From Lobulomyces angularis (lineage: Eukaryota; Chytridiomycota; Chytridiomycetes; Lobulomycetales; Lobulomycetaceae): 55,891 nt of DNA. A program made the position numbers and the translations under genes. Under the pieces are notes generated by a model. It worked only from the letters and a program-made list of their open reading frames with translations, was not told the origin of the DNA and ran no database searches. The DNA is taken from positions 4,861-60,751 of the forward strand of contig JADHYX010000098.1 in NCBI GenBank assembly GCA_027604685.1, in the 5' to 3' direction. This document shows, one piece after another, positions 27,079 to 37,801 of this stretch (position 1 is the stretch's first letter; each line of letters opens with the position of its first letter).

Positions 27079-29716
27079 ATGCTTTCCTTAAAACTGAATT
27101 ACAAATTCAATAATCGTTTACATCCCTTTTTTGCAGATAAACTATACTTAATATCTAACGATTCAATAACTTCTACGAATGGATTTGAGTTGAAATTAAA
27201 GGACATCAATTTAAACGATCTGAGGCAAGTCAAAAAAGACAAAAATTATTTTGGAATTTTATTTAATTTGAACCAAATTGAATTATTTCAGAAGGAGTCA
27301 TTTATTCAGCAAATTTCAACCAAAAATACCATAGTAAGTAATTAGGAACTTAAACTAATTTTATTGTTTTTTCGTTATTATCAGCTAGGGTTTGAGTGGA
27401 CCTTTAAAGAAGAAATGCTTATTGTTACGAATCAAGGTTTAGAATTTTTTAGTGTAAAACTAAAATTCTTTACCGACACTCTTACTACTAACTCAAACTT
27501 ATTACCATATAGATGAAGGAAACTAAAAATCAATTTATTCTTCGTAAGTCTTACTTGATGCTAATAAATTGGTATATATATTCAAAAGAAAAGCAAATAC
27601 TGGTTACTTCAACTGTCAGAAGTTCATCCTCATTTTTATCCGTGCATTATTTAAAACCAAATTCCGTTTGTAATCAGCTATCATCCTTAAATGTAAATGA
27701 TACTCAGAACCAGGCTCTTTCTCTCAATGTAAGATCGCCTTCAACTTCTTCGACTGATAGTAAACTGTCATTACATCTAAGCAATGAACAACTTACTAGA
27801 AGGATGGTAAACATAGTAACGTTGTAAGATTTTTTATAAAATTTAATTTCATGCGTAAATTTTAACAATGTGTAGATATGGAAAAACTTATTTAACTGTT
27901 GTGGATATAGTAAAAAACATTTCACCTACTCTTACTCTATATAGGTAGCAGAATGTAAAAGTATATGTTTTCTATTAACTTAAACGATTTAGGGTTACCA
28001 GAAACTCCATTTATGTGGCGGCCGAATATTCCTTTTTCATAGATAACCAACAATGTGATTCCCTTAATAATGGGGAAGATTTTTTAATTAATGTTTCTGA
28101 TAACTTATTAATTGCGCATCACTTAAAGGCTAAGAAAACCTTCATTTTTGGTAATTTGAACTATAGCAATGTCACCACTTAAACCCTTCCTCATAGATGT
28201 AAAACATCATACAAATAAATCATTGATGAAGCCTCAAAGTCTTAAATTTCCAGAGGAAAGCAACGGATTGGATGAATGTTTGATTCTCATTTTTATTTCA
28301 CCTTAATAAAAAATTATATTTTTTCAGATTCAGAATGTTGGAGGAGTCATTTACCGAATTTTATCTTATCGTCAAATTTTAATACCCTGTATACAGTAGA
28401 AATTAATATTGAACTTTTGTTAAATGAATTAAGAAAAGAATTAGCACTTAAAGATACCAAATTGGGTTATCTTGAAGTTGAATTAGAAATATTATCATTT
28501 CTATGCAGAAGAAGATCCGCTGAAGCAAAAAAAACAACGCTTAGTTTAATTTGTAATATAATAGAGTTGGGAGCAGAATTTTGGAAAGACGAAAACGGAT
28601 TAAGTGGCATATTTGATTTTCCAAGTAGAACCACATTAACAAAAACCGAGGTTATGAGAATTATCCAGGACACTTTTAACTTAATTCATGAGGGTGGTGT
28701 TATCATCGTTTCAAACCCCAATGTATCAGCAAAGTAAGCCAAAATAAAATTTAGCTTTTTTTTAATTATTTAGAGTTTCACCTTTAAATAGCTCTAAAAT
28801 TTACTATAATACACTCCCTGAAAAGAGAACAAACAAAAACTTAAAATCAGGATCAGTTAGCTCGTTACAGGGTTTGAATTTTAAAAATGTTGCCTATAGC
28901 ACTGGTGGTGAGTTTTGTGTATTTTATAGAGCTAATATTTATATGATTCAAAGTTGTATCTGACAAATCCTTTTCTTTTGGTCAACGGTTACTGCTTGTA
29001 CAACAGGAAGATGTATCAAACATGTTTAACTCCTTATCTGAACGATGCGTAAGCATGATCGCCATAATTTTATTTATACTATTTTTTCTTCAGTGTGCTT
29101 ATGAGTACTTGGTCGAAGTGTTGCTTCATTATATCACATCACTTTCTAATTTTAAAGTAGTTATTCATCCCACTATTCATGAATCTCTAGTATCATTACT
29201 AATCAAAAAGTCGGAGAAATCTCACGGTGGACCATTCACTAAGGGTTATAATGAAATACAACAATTAATTCAAATTAGAATTATTGAAGATTCATTGGAA
29301 GTTGCAAATTTGTTGACCAAGGATATTGATAATAACGTTCTCTGGCACACTGGGTTTGATATGATAAAAAGGATTGGGGCACACAAGCTTGTTGTTCAAA
29401 ATCTATTAAGAAAGCAACAAGTACACTAATAATGCTTCAGCAGTTTTACTTTTAAATTTTCTAGGTTATTGAAGCTTTAAACTATGCAAAATCTAAGAAT
29501 TGCCTATCAATGATTTCAGCGTTGACCTTTTTGGATGCATCCTTTAATGATGGTGACAAAACTTTGTTTTACACTACTTATAGATGTTTGGAAGAGTTTG
29601 GTATGATATTTACGCATTCTGGAGTACCTAGCCCAGGTCTGGATAGATACATTTCAATATTTAGAGAATTATTTGGAGAGGTGATAGATATGGTTAGAAT
29701 ACAGTCTGATGAATAA
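27079..29716 (+). CDS. RMC1: RMC1/Mic1-like subunit of the Mon1-Ccz1 Rab7 exchange factor
   Basis: Predicted third subunit of the metazoan-type Mon1-Ccz1 complex that activates Rab7 on late endosomes and lysosomes (C18orf8 in human). Exons: 27079-27333, 27385-27453, 27513-27823, 27876-27944, 27993-28150, 28197-28277, 28328-28733, 28774-28907, 28954-29048, 29094-29420, 29465-29716; 718 aa (human 657). The N-terminal half is beta-propeller-like and carries ILGFEWTFKEEMLIVTNQG, matching human ILGFCWTSSTEIVFITDQG, and NWYIYSKEKQILVTST. The C-terminal Mic1 domain (about 520-718) includes YEYLVEVLLHYITSL, VIEALNYAKS, DASFNDGDKTLFYTTYRCLE and a final IFRELFGE near the stop. Saccharomyces lacks this subunit. 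The intron at 27824 uses the in-frame donor that yields RRMVNIVTLYGK. Confidence 0.88.
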
Positions 29717-30171
29717 TATTTGACGAGATTAAAAAGTTTTGACTCAGTATTTACTTATACATAATAAATTTAGAGTATAATTGATTTTTATTTTATGGTT
29801 ATTTCCTAAACAATCTAAACGCGTACAATCTAAATTTTCATTCTTGACATTAGGGTTTTAGGAGAGGTTTTTTAGTTTTTTGGTGTAACTTGAATGATTT
29901 TAAAAGTATAATTTACTTTCAATTGTATCTACGAGATGACTAGTAAGTTTTTCACTAAAAAAAAATCTTTTATTTTATCAGTTTAATTTAACATTTAAAT
30001 TTAATGTTTTGTAAATTTTAGTTGGTAACCCCGTTGAAAAAATTAACATGTTTGGCTATAGTTTTCAACGTTATAAAGTAAAGCAAAAATTTTGATTTTT
30101 CCATTCCATATTTTTTTTTTTTTAACAATACCTTTTAATACTTATAAACAATTTTACGTTTTTAGATTGTT
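29717..30171. other. Intergenic spacer
   Basis: AT-rich, with poly-T and poly-A tracts around 29958 and 30112. An ATG at 29936 with a good donor at 29943 could be a mini-exon, but splicing it to the acceptor at 30166 would put the next gene out of frame, so it was not used. No other feature is seen. Confidence 0.5.
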
Positions 30172-30369
30172 ATGGCAACAATAGCTGTTCCTGTTTTATT
30201 TTTCACCATAAAAGGTCAATTAAACAAATTTAAGGCTAAAAAACAACCTCCTCCACTCCCAGAGGAAGAACAAGCTTTTTTTGAAAGTTATTTAAAAAAC
30301 TGGAAGGAAACTAGATCTGTTCCTGCTTGGATTCGAGGCGAAAGAGAAATTGTAGCATCCAAACATTAA
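30172..30369 (+). CDS. Small protein with N-terminal hydrophobic segment
   Basis: Single-exon ORF of 65 aa. Residues 2-14 (ATIAVPVLFFTIK) form a short hydrophobic stretch followed by a basic patch (KFKAKK), a Pro-rich acidic linker (PPPLPEEEQ) and a soluble tail (WIRGEREIVASKH). This resembles the small single-pass proteins of mitochondrial inner-membrane complexes, but I cannot assign a family. The composition is far less Ile/Asn/Lys-biased than chance ORFs here, which supports it being real. An upstream coding exon cannot be excluded because a plausible acceptor (TTTTTAG) ends 6 nt before the ATG. It is convergent with UTP11. Confidence 0.55.
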   Translation: MATIAVPVLFFTIKGQLNKFKAKKQPPPLPEEEQAFFESYLKNWKETRSVPAWIRGEREIVASKH

Positions 30370-30609
30370 AATATCGTTTCGATAGATTGAAATAAAATTT
30401 TTATTAATATTTATAAGAAACAAGTATACAATTTTTTTTATTTTTAATTAAATGATAAAGTAAACTTTCAAGATTATTTCAAAAACTTTAACGGTAAATC
30501 AAATTCTAATTAATTTTTCTTTTATATTTCTAATGGAATGCTACATACAATTTAGCATTGTATAAACTGGAGCAATGAAGTCGTTTAAAAGTATTATTAA
30601 ATAATGGTA

Positions 30610-31598
30610 TCACTTCTTTCTTTCATTTCTCCACTTGTACAATGGAGTACCATCAGGCTTTACTCCAATTTTTCTTCTCTGCCCTTTTCCCATTAAATTT
30701 TTTTGCAATTCTATCTCCTCCTGCACTTTTTTTAATTTTGCTTCTCTATGTAATCGCTTATTAATTTCAATCACCTTTTTTTCTATTAAACGTTGATTGT
30801 ACTCTAAATCTTCCTTCGTTATGTGCTTGGGTAATTTAAAATCTTTTATTTGCTCAAATTTTGGTCTGTTAAACTTCCTAGATATTAAGCTTTCTGGAGT
30901 TTGAAAATACTGTGATGGGTTAAATTTTTCAACTAAAAGATACAATCAAAAATGGAATTACACTTATTACAATACCTTGCCGCTCATCATCAACAAATAT
31001 TGTGTGAGAAACTTCTTTAGTTTTCGTTTCATTCTTTACAATCTCTTTCCCGCTAAAACTTCCATCATCCTCACTATTTGAGTCAATATTTTCTAATTCA
31101 GCATCTTCTTTTTCTTCTTCACGATCCAAAAAATGCACAGTTTCTTTGAACTTTTCCACTTTTTTCAAATTTACTGAACGCTGCAAACTGATGTAACCTT
31201 TGTCTTGCGTTCTTAATAACTTTAAAAAATCATTATCAATGTTGTTTTTTCTTTCCTTCACATGAACACCATTCTATATTGCGAGAAACATTTTTAAATA
31301 GAAAGTTCAATCTGACATACCACTGATTTCGAATTTATCATTTCAAAATAAAACTCATCTGGATTTCTATTGGTAGCTTTTTCTTTAAGCTGCTTTAATG
31401 TATCTTGTTTTTTGTGGAAATCTTTTGCACGAAGTTTATAATCACTTTTCTTTTCCAATAGTCCAAGGTGGGACCTCGACGATAGTTGAGACCTTTCCTT
31501 GTACTTTCTTTTTTTAACAACGTTTCTAATGAAAAAAATATAGATATATATTTGTTGGAAATTTATAGATTAAAAATAAAAACTTACTTAAGTGTCAT
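30610..31598 (-). CDS. UTP11: UTP11-like small-subunit processome protein
   Basis: Nucleolar component of the U3 snoRNP/SSU processome needed for 18S rRNA processing. Exons, 5' to 3': 31598-31588, 31525-31321, 31273-30976, 30932-30610; 278 aa (human 253). Family signatures are [35 protein letters not shown] and NGVHVKE across the exon 2/3 junction, [13 protein letters not shown], and the late [18 protein letters not shown]. The acidic linker around 130-160 precedes [10 protein letters not shown], matching the family's 'HVFFFDTKKE'. The C-terminus is Lys/Arg-rich. The first exon encodes only MTLK and is joined by a 62-nt intron with a GTAAGT donor; the usual N-terminal basic segment of the family is therefore short. 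Confidence 0.9.
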
Positions 31599-31926
31599 GG
31601 ATAATATGTAAGAAGTAAAAAATATAAAAAAAAAATAAAAAATAAAAAATTATAAAAAAATTAAAAAATAAAAAAAAAATTAAAAAAAAAATAAAAAAAA
31701 AAAATTAAAAATATATACAAATAAAATTAATAAAATAGGTATTTTTGTTATGCACTTTTTGTTACAAATTTGTTATCAATATTATGTATTTAATTTATGG
31801 AATTATAAAATATGAAAATAATAAATTGTTAATCAGTTTTTAAAAATTTATTGTAACTCTTTTTGAATCCCTACCTTTGTTAAATTTGAATTTTGATAGC
31901 ATTGCAGTTTTTAAATGTACTCAAAA
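31599..31926. repeat. A/T simple-sequence stretch between genes
   Basis: From about 31617 to 31730 the plus strand is almost exclusively A with scattered T (A-runs of 7-11 separated by T or TT). The rest is ordinary AT-rich spacer. It lies in the promoter side of UTP11 and downstream of the next minus-strand gene. No coding or structural feature is visible. Runs like this are also prone to sequencing-length error. Confidence 0.75.
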
Positions 31927-32100
31927 TTAATTATTATTATTATTAATTAATTTATTCTTTAGAGATTTTTCTTCGGCTAGTTTTGAGATTAATTCAGTCA
32001 AAAATACATCAAGGTTAACAAGTATCTCCTTCTCCCTTTTCAATGTTTCCAAAATAATTGCTTTTTCAGATAAATTTCTAGAACTATTTTTCTCATTCAT
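31927..32100 (-). CDS. Possible micro-ORF, helical 57-residue peptide
   Basis: Open frame starting MNEKNSSRNL and ending in Asn-run then TAA. The middle (LETLKREKEILVNLDVFLTELISKLAEEK) is strongly amphipathic, as in a short coiled coil. The frame stays open upstream to about 32145 without another ATG. It sits between the stop of the kinase gene and the start of UTP11 on the same strand, so it could be a small gene, a missed 3' exon of another transcript, or chance. I recognise no family. Confidence 0.3.
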   Translation of the reverse strand: MNEKNSSRNLSEKAIILETLKREKEILVNLDVFLTELISKLAEEKSLKNKLINNNNN

Positions 32101-32335
32101 TAACGCTGGTACAGTAGTAAAACTTTTAAAAACAAAAATCACCAAATCCCATAAAAATGAATTTTTTTTTTTTTATTTAATTTCTTTCATGTAAAAAATT
32201 AATTTCAAAAATATATTGATTTATTGAAATGCTTGATAAATGGTATGAACCTATATATACTTTATCATGCAATCAGCAGTATTAAATAGAAAGAAAGAGT
32301 AATGTACTTTAATTTTCGAAACTACAAAAATTAAT

Positions 32336-34368
32336 TTAAAAACCAAGTTTCCGTTGTTTTTCAACTTCTGATTTTAGCCAGCGGTGCTCTAAAACTTGAT
32401 CTATCGTTAATCTTTGTCGCTCATTTGCACAAAGCATTCGAGCAATTAAATTTTGACAATCTTTCAAACAAAAAAGATTAAGGATTTTTCTAGCTTGAAT
32501 AATGTTTTACCTGCACTGACTTTGCAAGGAAAGGAATATTGGCCTTTAATTATTTCTTTTCTAGTTTGGAATGGATTCTCAGCGCAAACAACTGTGAAAA
32601 GTAACACACCTAGTGCCCTACAAAGACTTTAATTAAAATTTCGGTATTATTTTACCATATTTCTGCTTCAGGACCTCTGTATGGACTTCCTCCTACTATT
32701 TCAGGAGATGCAAAGTGAGCAGTTCCGTTAAATTTTTGAAAGTAGTCTCTTCTTGACTCTGGGATCAAACTAGCAGATCCAAAGTCTACTAATTTCACAT
32801 TGTAATTTTCGTCAATAACAACATTTTCATCCTTAATATCTCTGTGAACTATTTTATTTTCATTCATGTACTTGATAGCTAAAACGATTTGACTCATTAT
32901 CTTTTTGCAGATATCCTCTGGAACCTGAACATCTAAAATAATTCACATTAATCACTGGCTAAAAGATTAAGTTTTAAAATCAAACTTACGAGCATCTAGA
33001 TAAGAATTAAATTACAGTTAATAAAAATATTTCAAGTATTTATCCTACCAATGCATTCAAATAAATCGCAAGAAGTTCTTCTTCGGATAGCCTTTTCCTG
33101 TGCTTCAGTTAACCTGCAGAGAGGGCTACACTCTGCTTTTGCTTCAGGGCTAGTAACAGCTTTTGCCCTAACTTCAGTTCTCAAACCAACATTGTTAAGA
33201 GGATTTAACTTTTTATTTGCCAGTTCCCATTCTGTACCATGCATTTCCGTTATTAGTAAGATATAATCTAATTCATCAATATATTCAACAAACTTTAATT
33301 TCTGTTAGTGATGAAGTTCAAATTCGCATGTGCATACCTTTATTATTCCAGGGTGATTCAACTTGGATAAAATTTGAATTTCAATTGGTAAGTTAGTATG
33401 TTTATTCATTAGTTCTTTGGGAATCTTTTTTTTGACGATAAACTTTACTGCAACCTCAGTTCCACTTGCAATCTCCTGTGCAGTTAAAACAAATCCAAAT
33501 GCACCATCTCCCAAAACTTCACCTAATTTGTACTTCTTTGTGAAATTGTCGCTAAGTACTTTTTTTCCATTCAGAAGAGCAACTACTTCACTATGTCTCC
33601 CATTTCTTTCCAAATCTTCTTTTTCTGCTGCTTCCTTAGCAGATACTGCCTCACTCTTGCTTGCTTTTGAAGGTTTTGGTGGTAAATTTAATGGACCAGG
33701 GAAACTTTTATTTGGTCCAGAATTCTTTGCAGATTTCAATGGGAATTCCTTTTTTTGAGAAAAGGGCAGCGCTCCCGAAGTTGTGTTGGAAAAGTTTGAT
33801 CCTGGTCGACTACTATCAACTTTCGGTTGCACCTTGTTGTTGCTGGCAAGAACTGATTTTCGAGCTGTGCTGGTAGTTTTTTTTACCTCCACAGTTTGGT
33901 TCTTTTCATTGCAAATGTTGTCTGTTGAATTCACCAAGGAACTTGAAGAATCTTTTTTTGAGACATCTGTTTTATTTCTATTGTTTCCAACCTCTATGTT
34001 TGCAAAAAAATTAAAAAGTAATTATCTGAGTTCCAACCTTTAGTGCTTTTAAGTTTCCCTAGAGAACTTTTTGTTGATGATCCATAACTGAATGAAAATG
34101 GAAAATATTTCCATAACTTGGGTTTCTTGATTTTATCTTGAATTAATTCATCCTTTCTAACATTTGTTGATTTTCTCATGCAGCTTTTATCGTTCAGATC
34201 ATTAATTCTTAATTCTGCAAATGCATTCAATGTATTATCAGTTTCATTTTTTACCAAAACACTGGGTTGGGATTTTTTGTTCACTTGCTGAAATAAATTC
34301 TGTTTACTTGAAAAGTTTCCATTAGATGTAAATGCTGGTTCAGGTTTTCTTACACTAGTTTTCATCAT
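32336..34368 (-). CDS. PAS-kinase-type Ser/Thr protein kinase lacking an evident PAS domain
   Basis: Protein kinase of the PASK/Psk group. Exons, 5' to 3': 34368-34038, 33993-33338, 33301-33049, 32995-32990 (6 nt), 32932-32656, 32617-32511, 32460-32336; 584 aa. The first 250 residues are basic, Ser/Pro-rich and disordered, with no PAS fold that I can see. The kinase domain (about 265-575) has GDGAFGFV (glycine loop), VAVKF (Lys), IVHRDIKDENVVID (catalytic loop), DFGSA, FNGTAHFASPEIVGG (P+1 loop) and GPEAEIWALGVLL. The HRDIKDEN and GTxxxxxPEV…YRGPE pattern is what marks the PASK group. An insertion of about 50 residues rich in Arg/Lys/Pro follows the hinge (TEMHGTEW) before CDLFECID. The C-terminus is KLGF. 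PAS kinases tie nutrient state to glycogen and lipid metabolism; that role here is inferred. Confidence 0.88.
32990..32995 (-). other. Six-nucleotide microexon inside the kinase gene
   Basis: The bases ATGCTC are flanked by TCTAG upstream and GTAAGT downstream on the coding strand. Joined to the exon ending at 33049 (…GCATTG) and the one starting at 32932 (ATGTTC…), they add two residues, Ala-His, giving CIDAHVQVPE. Human PASK has FIDRHPRLDE at this place, so the inserted residues restore the alignment and the conserved His. Skipping the microexon also keeps frame, so both forms could exist. Confidence 0.7.
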
Positions 34369-34618
34369 TTTTAATTATTTTTAAATTTTATAATATTTTC
34401 CTTTTTATATGTATGCCATTTTTAGATCAATCTGTTTTTTAAAACTCAGAGACGCGTATTGAAGGGGTTCATTGAAACAAGATAAATTTAATCAAGAAAA
34501 AACCAAACCAAAAATAAGTCTTTTGGTATTGCAATGATCATGTTTAATTTGGAAAAGAAGTTAAAATTAAAATATTTTATTAAATCTAAAAATCTAAAGC
34601 AGGATAAGAACGCATAAA

Positions 34619-35796
34619 TTATGTAAAGATACTAGCTATAAAAGCAACTAACCCCAGTATAACACAGAGAAGAATACAATTAATCATAAATCTATCTCCC
34701 GTCATCATCTACAAGAAGAAATTTTTAAAAGAAAAACAATACTGAAATTTTTACTTTATCAACAACTTGTTTTAGTCGAATATTGATGTTGTCAACGCCA
34801 TCTAAAGCCTTATCCACATCTTTTTCTAAATCTCTTAAAGCATCATTTTGCGCATCCAGTTCCTGATTCATTCCTTGAGCTATTTCTTTCAATTTTTGCA
34901 CTCCAAATCCAATATCTTCAAGGTCTTTATCCTAAAAAGTAGTTAGTAATTAAAATTCCTGCAATTTTCCATACTATTAATTTATTTTTTTCATTCATTA
35001 ATTTAAAATCCTCTTCTACATCGATTTCTGGTAGTTTTGAAACAAAAGGATCATCTGTAACTAATTCTTGGTCGGCTTTCTTTTTCCTTCCTACAATCAA
35101 CAATTAATCAATTGTCTTTCAAAATTTTTTCACCTTTATCTGTAGTGCCTTCGAATAGCGCCTTTCTGGTGTCATTAACTTCCATTTTTTCTTGCGAAAA
35201 ATCAGTTCCATATGGTCTACGAACTTGTACGGCTGTGGAAACACCAGTTCCTCCCTGTAAAAGTTCAGATCGATCTACTCCATTTTTTTCCAAAAATCTT
35301 CGCTTTTCCATATCGTCGCATTCTGCTAAGTGCTGTCCGCATAATTCGACTATTTCTTTTCTTGCTTTTAGCTCATCCTCAGGCAACCTCTTTTTTCCTT
35401 TCTAAATAGAAAATTTACAATTTAAAATAAATATTTCTTAATATCTTGCTTTAATACTTTTTTTTCATCTTTTTCATATAATGCTTTTAATCTTGTAATA
35501 TCTTCATTAATGGATCTTAACAATATTCTGACGTGGTAGCTCGCTTCAGCTGTTTCACTGGAAGTTCCGTGTCTCTGAATTAAAACCTCTCTTTCTTTTA
35601 GAGCCTTTTAATTCTTAATTTTATTCATGTATAATAATTTTACCTGTCTGACTTGCTTTACATCTTGATTGATTTTTTTTTTAGTTCTGGTAAACTCATC
35701 TAAACCTTTTTCAGCAGCCTTTTCTGCAATGGCCTCTGGAGCACAGGCTTCATATATTATATTTAATCTTCTCATCGCATCCCTCATGCTTGCCAT
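34619..35796 (-). CDS. SYP7-like Qc-SNARE with C-terminal membrane anchor
   Basis: Membrane-fusion SNARE. Exons, 5' to 3': 35796-35644, 35604-35458, 35401-35134, 35090-34975, 34931-34755, 34708-34619; 316 aa. The N-terminal half is helical and charged (MRRLNIIYEAC, TRTKKKINQDVKQVRQALKE), followed by a linker. The SNARE helix (about 220-285) runs DIGFGVQKLKEIAQGMNQEL and DNINIRLKQVVDK, with the central-layer Gln in DAQNDALRDLE. The final 22 residues (FMINCILLCVILGLVAFIAS) are the membrane anchor. The arrangement, length and SNARE core resemble plant SYP71-73 more than syntaxin 8/10 or Tlg1 groups, which are also Qc. Location (ER or plasma membrane in plants) cannot be inferred. All exon phases agree. 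Confidence 0.8.
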
Positions 35797-35942
35797 TTTT
35801 AATGGTGTTTAACAATTTTTAATGGTATTTTTAAACTCCGAAAAAAAAAAAATTGTTTCAAAATGTATGTTTATTAAATAGCAATAAATAACTAATTAAT
35901 TATTGAATTTTTTTCAAAAAATGATTTAGCAATGCAAAACTC

Positions 35943-36824
35943 TTAAAATGTCTCAAATATATTTTGATTCCCACACCTGCATTGATTATGCGTCAAAAAT
36001 AAACACATTGCATCAGAAAATCTCTTTGTAGCGCGACTTAATTCAAAATTTAAACATTCTTCCCTATCATTAGATAATATCACGAGTATATCGAATACTT
36101 CCTGTACTTTGGTATTTAACTTCCATACAATGATTAATAAATAAAATAAGAATTTACCATGTTATTTACCTTTTCATGAAAAAAAATGGAGTCGTAGACA
36201 AATTTACCGCTATTGTGAAACTTCTGTAAAAGGTCAACACTAGGAATATCCGGTATAACATAACTTCTACTATAAAACAATATGAGCTGGAGGTACGCAT
36301 TATCATCATCAATTTCGCTTTCCAATGTTTTGAAAACGTCTCCAAGCTAATTTTAAATTAAAGTGAAAGTGAAGTTCTAAATAAATTCTACCTCGCAATA
36401 TCCTACAAAATCGTGATAATAAGCATTTAAATCCTTAGCTATATTCTATCATAAATAAATTATAAATACCATAATCAGCTGTATCAAACTCTAGTTTGCC
36501 AATAGCGGAAGTAACTTTTTCAACATTGTTTGTGAGATTTAATTTCCAAAGACCTGATTTAGCAAAAATATTACATTAGCAATATTCTAAGAAAAGTAAA
36601 ATTACAAGTCGTGGTTAAGACAAGAATACCAAATTCATGGTTTTCATTTAAAGAATTTTTGTGCCATACAAACTTCTTCAAATATCTTTTTATCATATCT
36701 AATCTGGAATATGACTGAAACATTAGCTCCGAGACCTCTCGACTGATGTCTATACAAAACACCTTACACTGATATTAATCATTCATTTATATTGTTTCCT
36801 CACAATTTTTTGCTTAGTTGACAT
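35943..36824 (-). CDS. BABAM1: BABAM1/MERIT40-like BRISC and BRCA1-A complex subunit
   Basis: Predicted scaffold subunit (von Willebrand A-like fold) of the Lys63-deubiquitinating BRISC or BRCA1-A complex. Exons, 5' to 3': 36824-36804, 36762-36606, 36553-36470, 36438-36392, 36346-36170, 36119-35943; 220 aa against 329 in human, lacking the human disordered N-tail. Landmarks are KIVFCIDISREVS (human IIICLDLSEEMS), NENHEFGILVLTTTC (human KSHEFALVVVNDDT), LQLILFYSRS (human TILVYSRP), VYDSIFFHEK (human FFDVVYIHNG) and the C-terminal CLFLTHNQCR (human KLLAHPLQRPC). The junction 36470/36438 uses a 31-nt intron, the shortest in the window. Ascomycete yeasts lack this complex. The identification rests on pattern order rather than high identity. 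Confidence 0.78.
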
Positions 36825-37801
36825 TTCCAAAAACCCCAAACCCCCCTATGATAGTTACTTCTATAGTGCCACGCACTATAAAAAATTTCTCCGAAAAAAG
36901 AAATAAAAACATTATATTATCGTTATATTATTTGTAATGGACTCTGAAAGAAAGGAAAAGAGAGTATTATATGAACGATAAACAATTCACTTAAGTCATT
37001 TTCGATGTAAATCCTCCTTGAATTTCATCTGTTTTTGACTGAATGAACTCGTTAAATTTATCACTCATCAAACAATATTGTCTGTTCAAATACTCTATTG
37101 CAGTTTGGAAAAACCGTTTTAAAATTGTGTTTGCACATATTAAATGTTAAGTAAAAAGAATACAGATTCTACTGTACAGTGCAATTGCACAACTCACAAG
37201 ACTAAATTCAATTACCCATCTAAAACAGCAAGATATAAAGATTCTACGAACCACCATCAAACAACACCTTCTATCAACAATTGAATAATTAAACTGATCG
37301 TGAAGCAGCTGTATTTTTGTTATTTAATTTTTGAATCTTTTTACGATTCAATTCCACAAAAAGAAGGTCCAAAATTTTCACTCCTTGCAAAAAAAACAAA
37401 CCTTATGTGTTTTTTTAGATATAGAGAGGCTCAAAAAGAAAATTTATTTAAAAATAAAATTGAAAAATACTTCAAAAATTACTAAAGCGATGAACAGACA
37501 ACTGTAATTTGCCAATTAAGTAACGGAGACCAGTATTAAAACAACAAACCAATAAGGAAGCATAAAGAAAGCGTAAAATTGTTTAGCAAATGAAAAAATT
37601 TAGTAAAGGGTTAAGTAGCCTTGGAATTGGTGGCGATAATGATAGAAATTTTTGCAATGCACCAAGTTGTTGTAATTGGATAACAGAGACGGTTGTGTAC
37701 AATTTATTAGAATAATATATAAAAAAAATATATAAAAAAACTACTAATCTATTCTAAAATTTTACATGAAGGTTAAATCATAAATCAAAAAATGGTCATT
37801 T
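36825..37801. other. Long intergenic region, small ORFs only
   Basis: It lies between the start of BABAM1 and the stop of the giant scaffold gene, both minus. On the minus strand a frame from about 37152 to 36991 encodes …KRFFQTAIEYLNRQYCLMSDKF… with an ATG at 37068 (25 aa), helical and protein-like, but no 5' exon could be assigned. On the plus strand short frames at 37300-37485 (61 aa) and 37590-37715 (41 aa) are unsupported. A 7-bp inverted repeat (TATAGTG at 36862-36868, CACTATA at 36874-36880) lies 40 bp upstream of BABAM1. A small unrecognised gene may be hidden here. Confidence 0.4.

Noticed and set aside
29936..29942. Mini-exon ATGACTA with a GTAAGT donor upstream of the 65-residue protein
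   Set aside because: Joining it to the acceptor before 30167 puts the downstream frame out of phase.
31617..31730. Extreme A-run region as a possible origin or regulatory element
   Set aside because: Only homopolymer A/T is visible; nothing distinguishes function from slippage.
36862..36880. Seven-bp inverted repeat as a terminator or RNA hairpin
   Set aside because: Short and isolated, within the probable BABAM1 promoter; expected by chance in AT-rich DNA.
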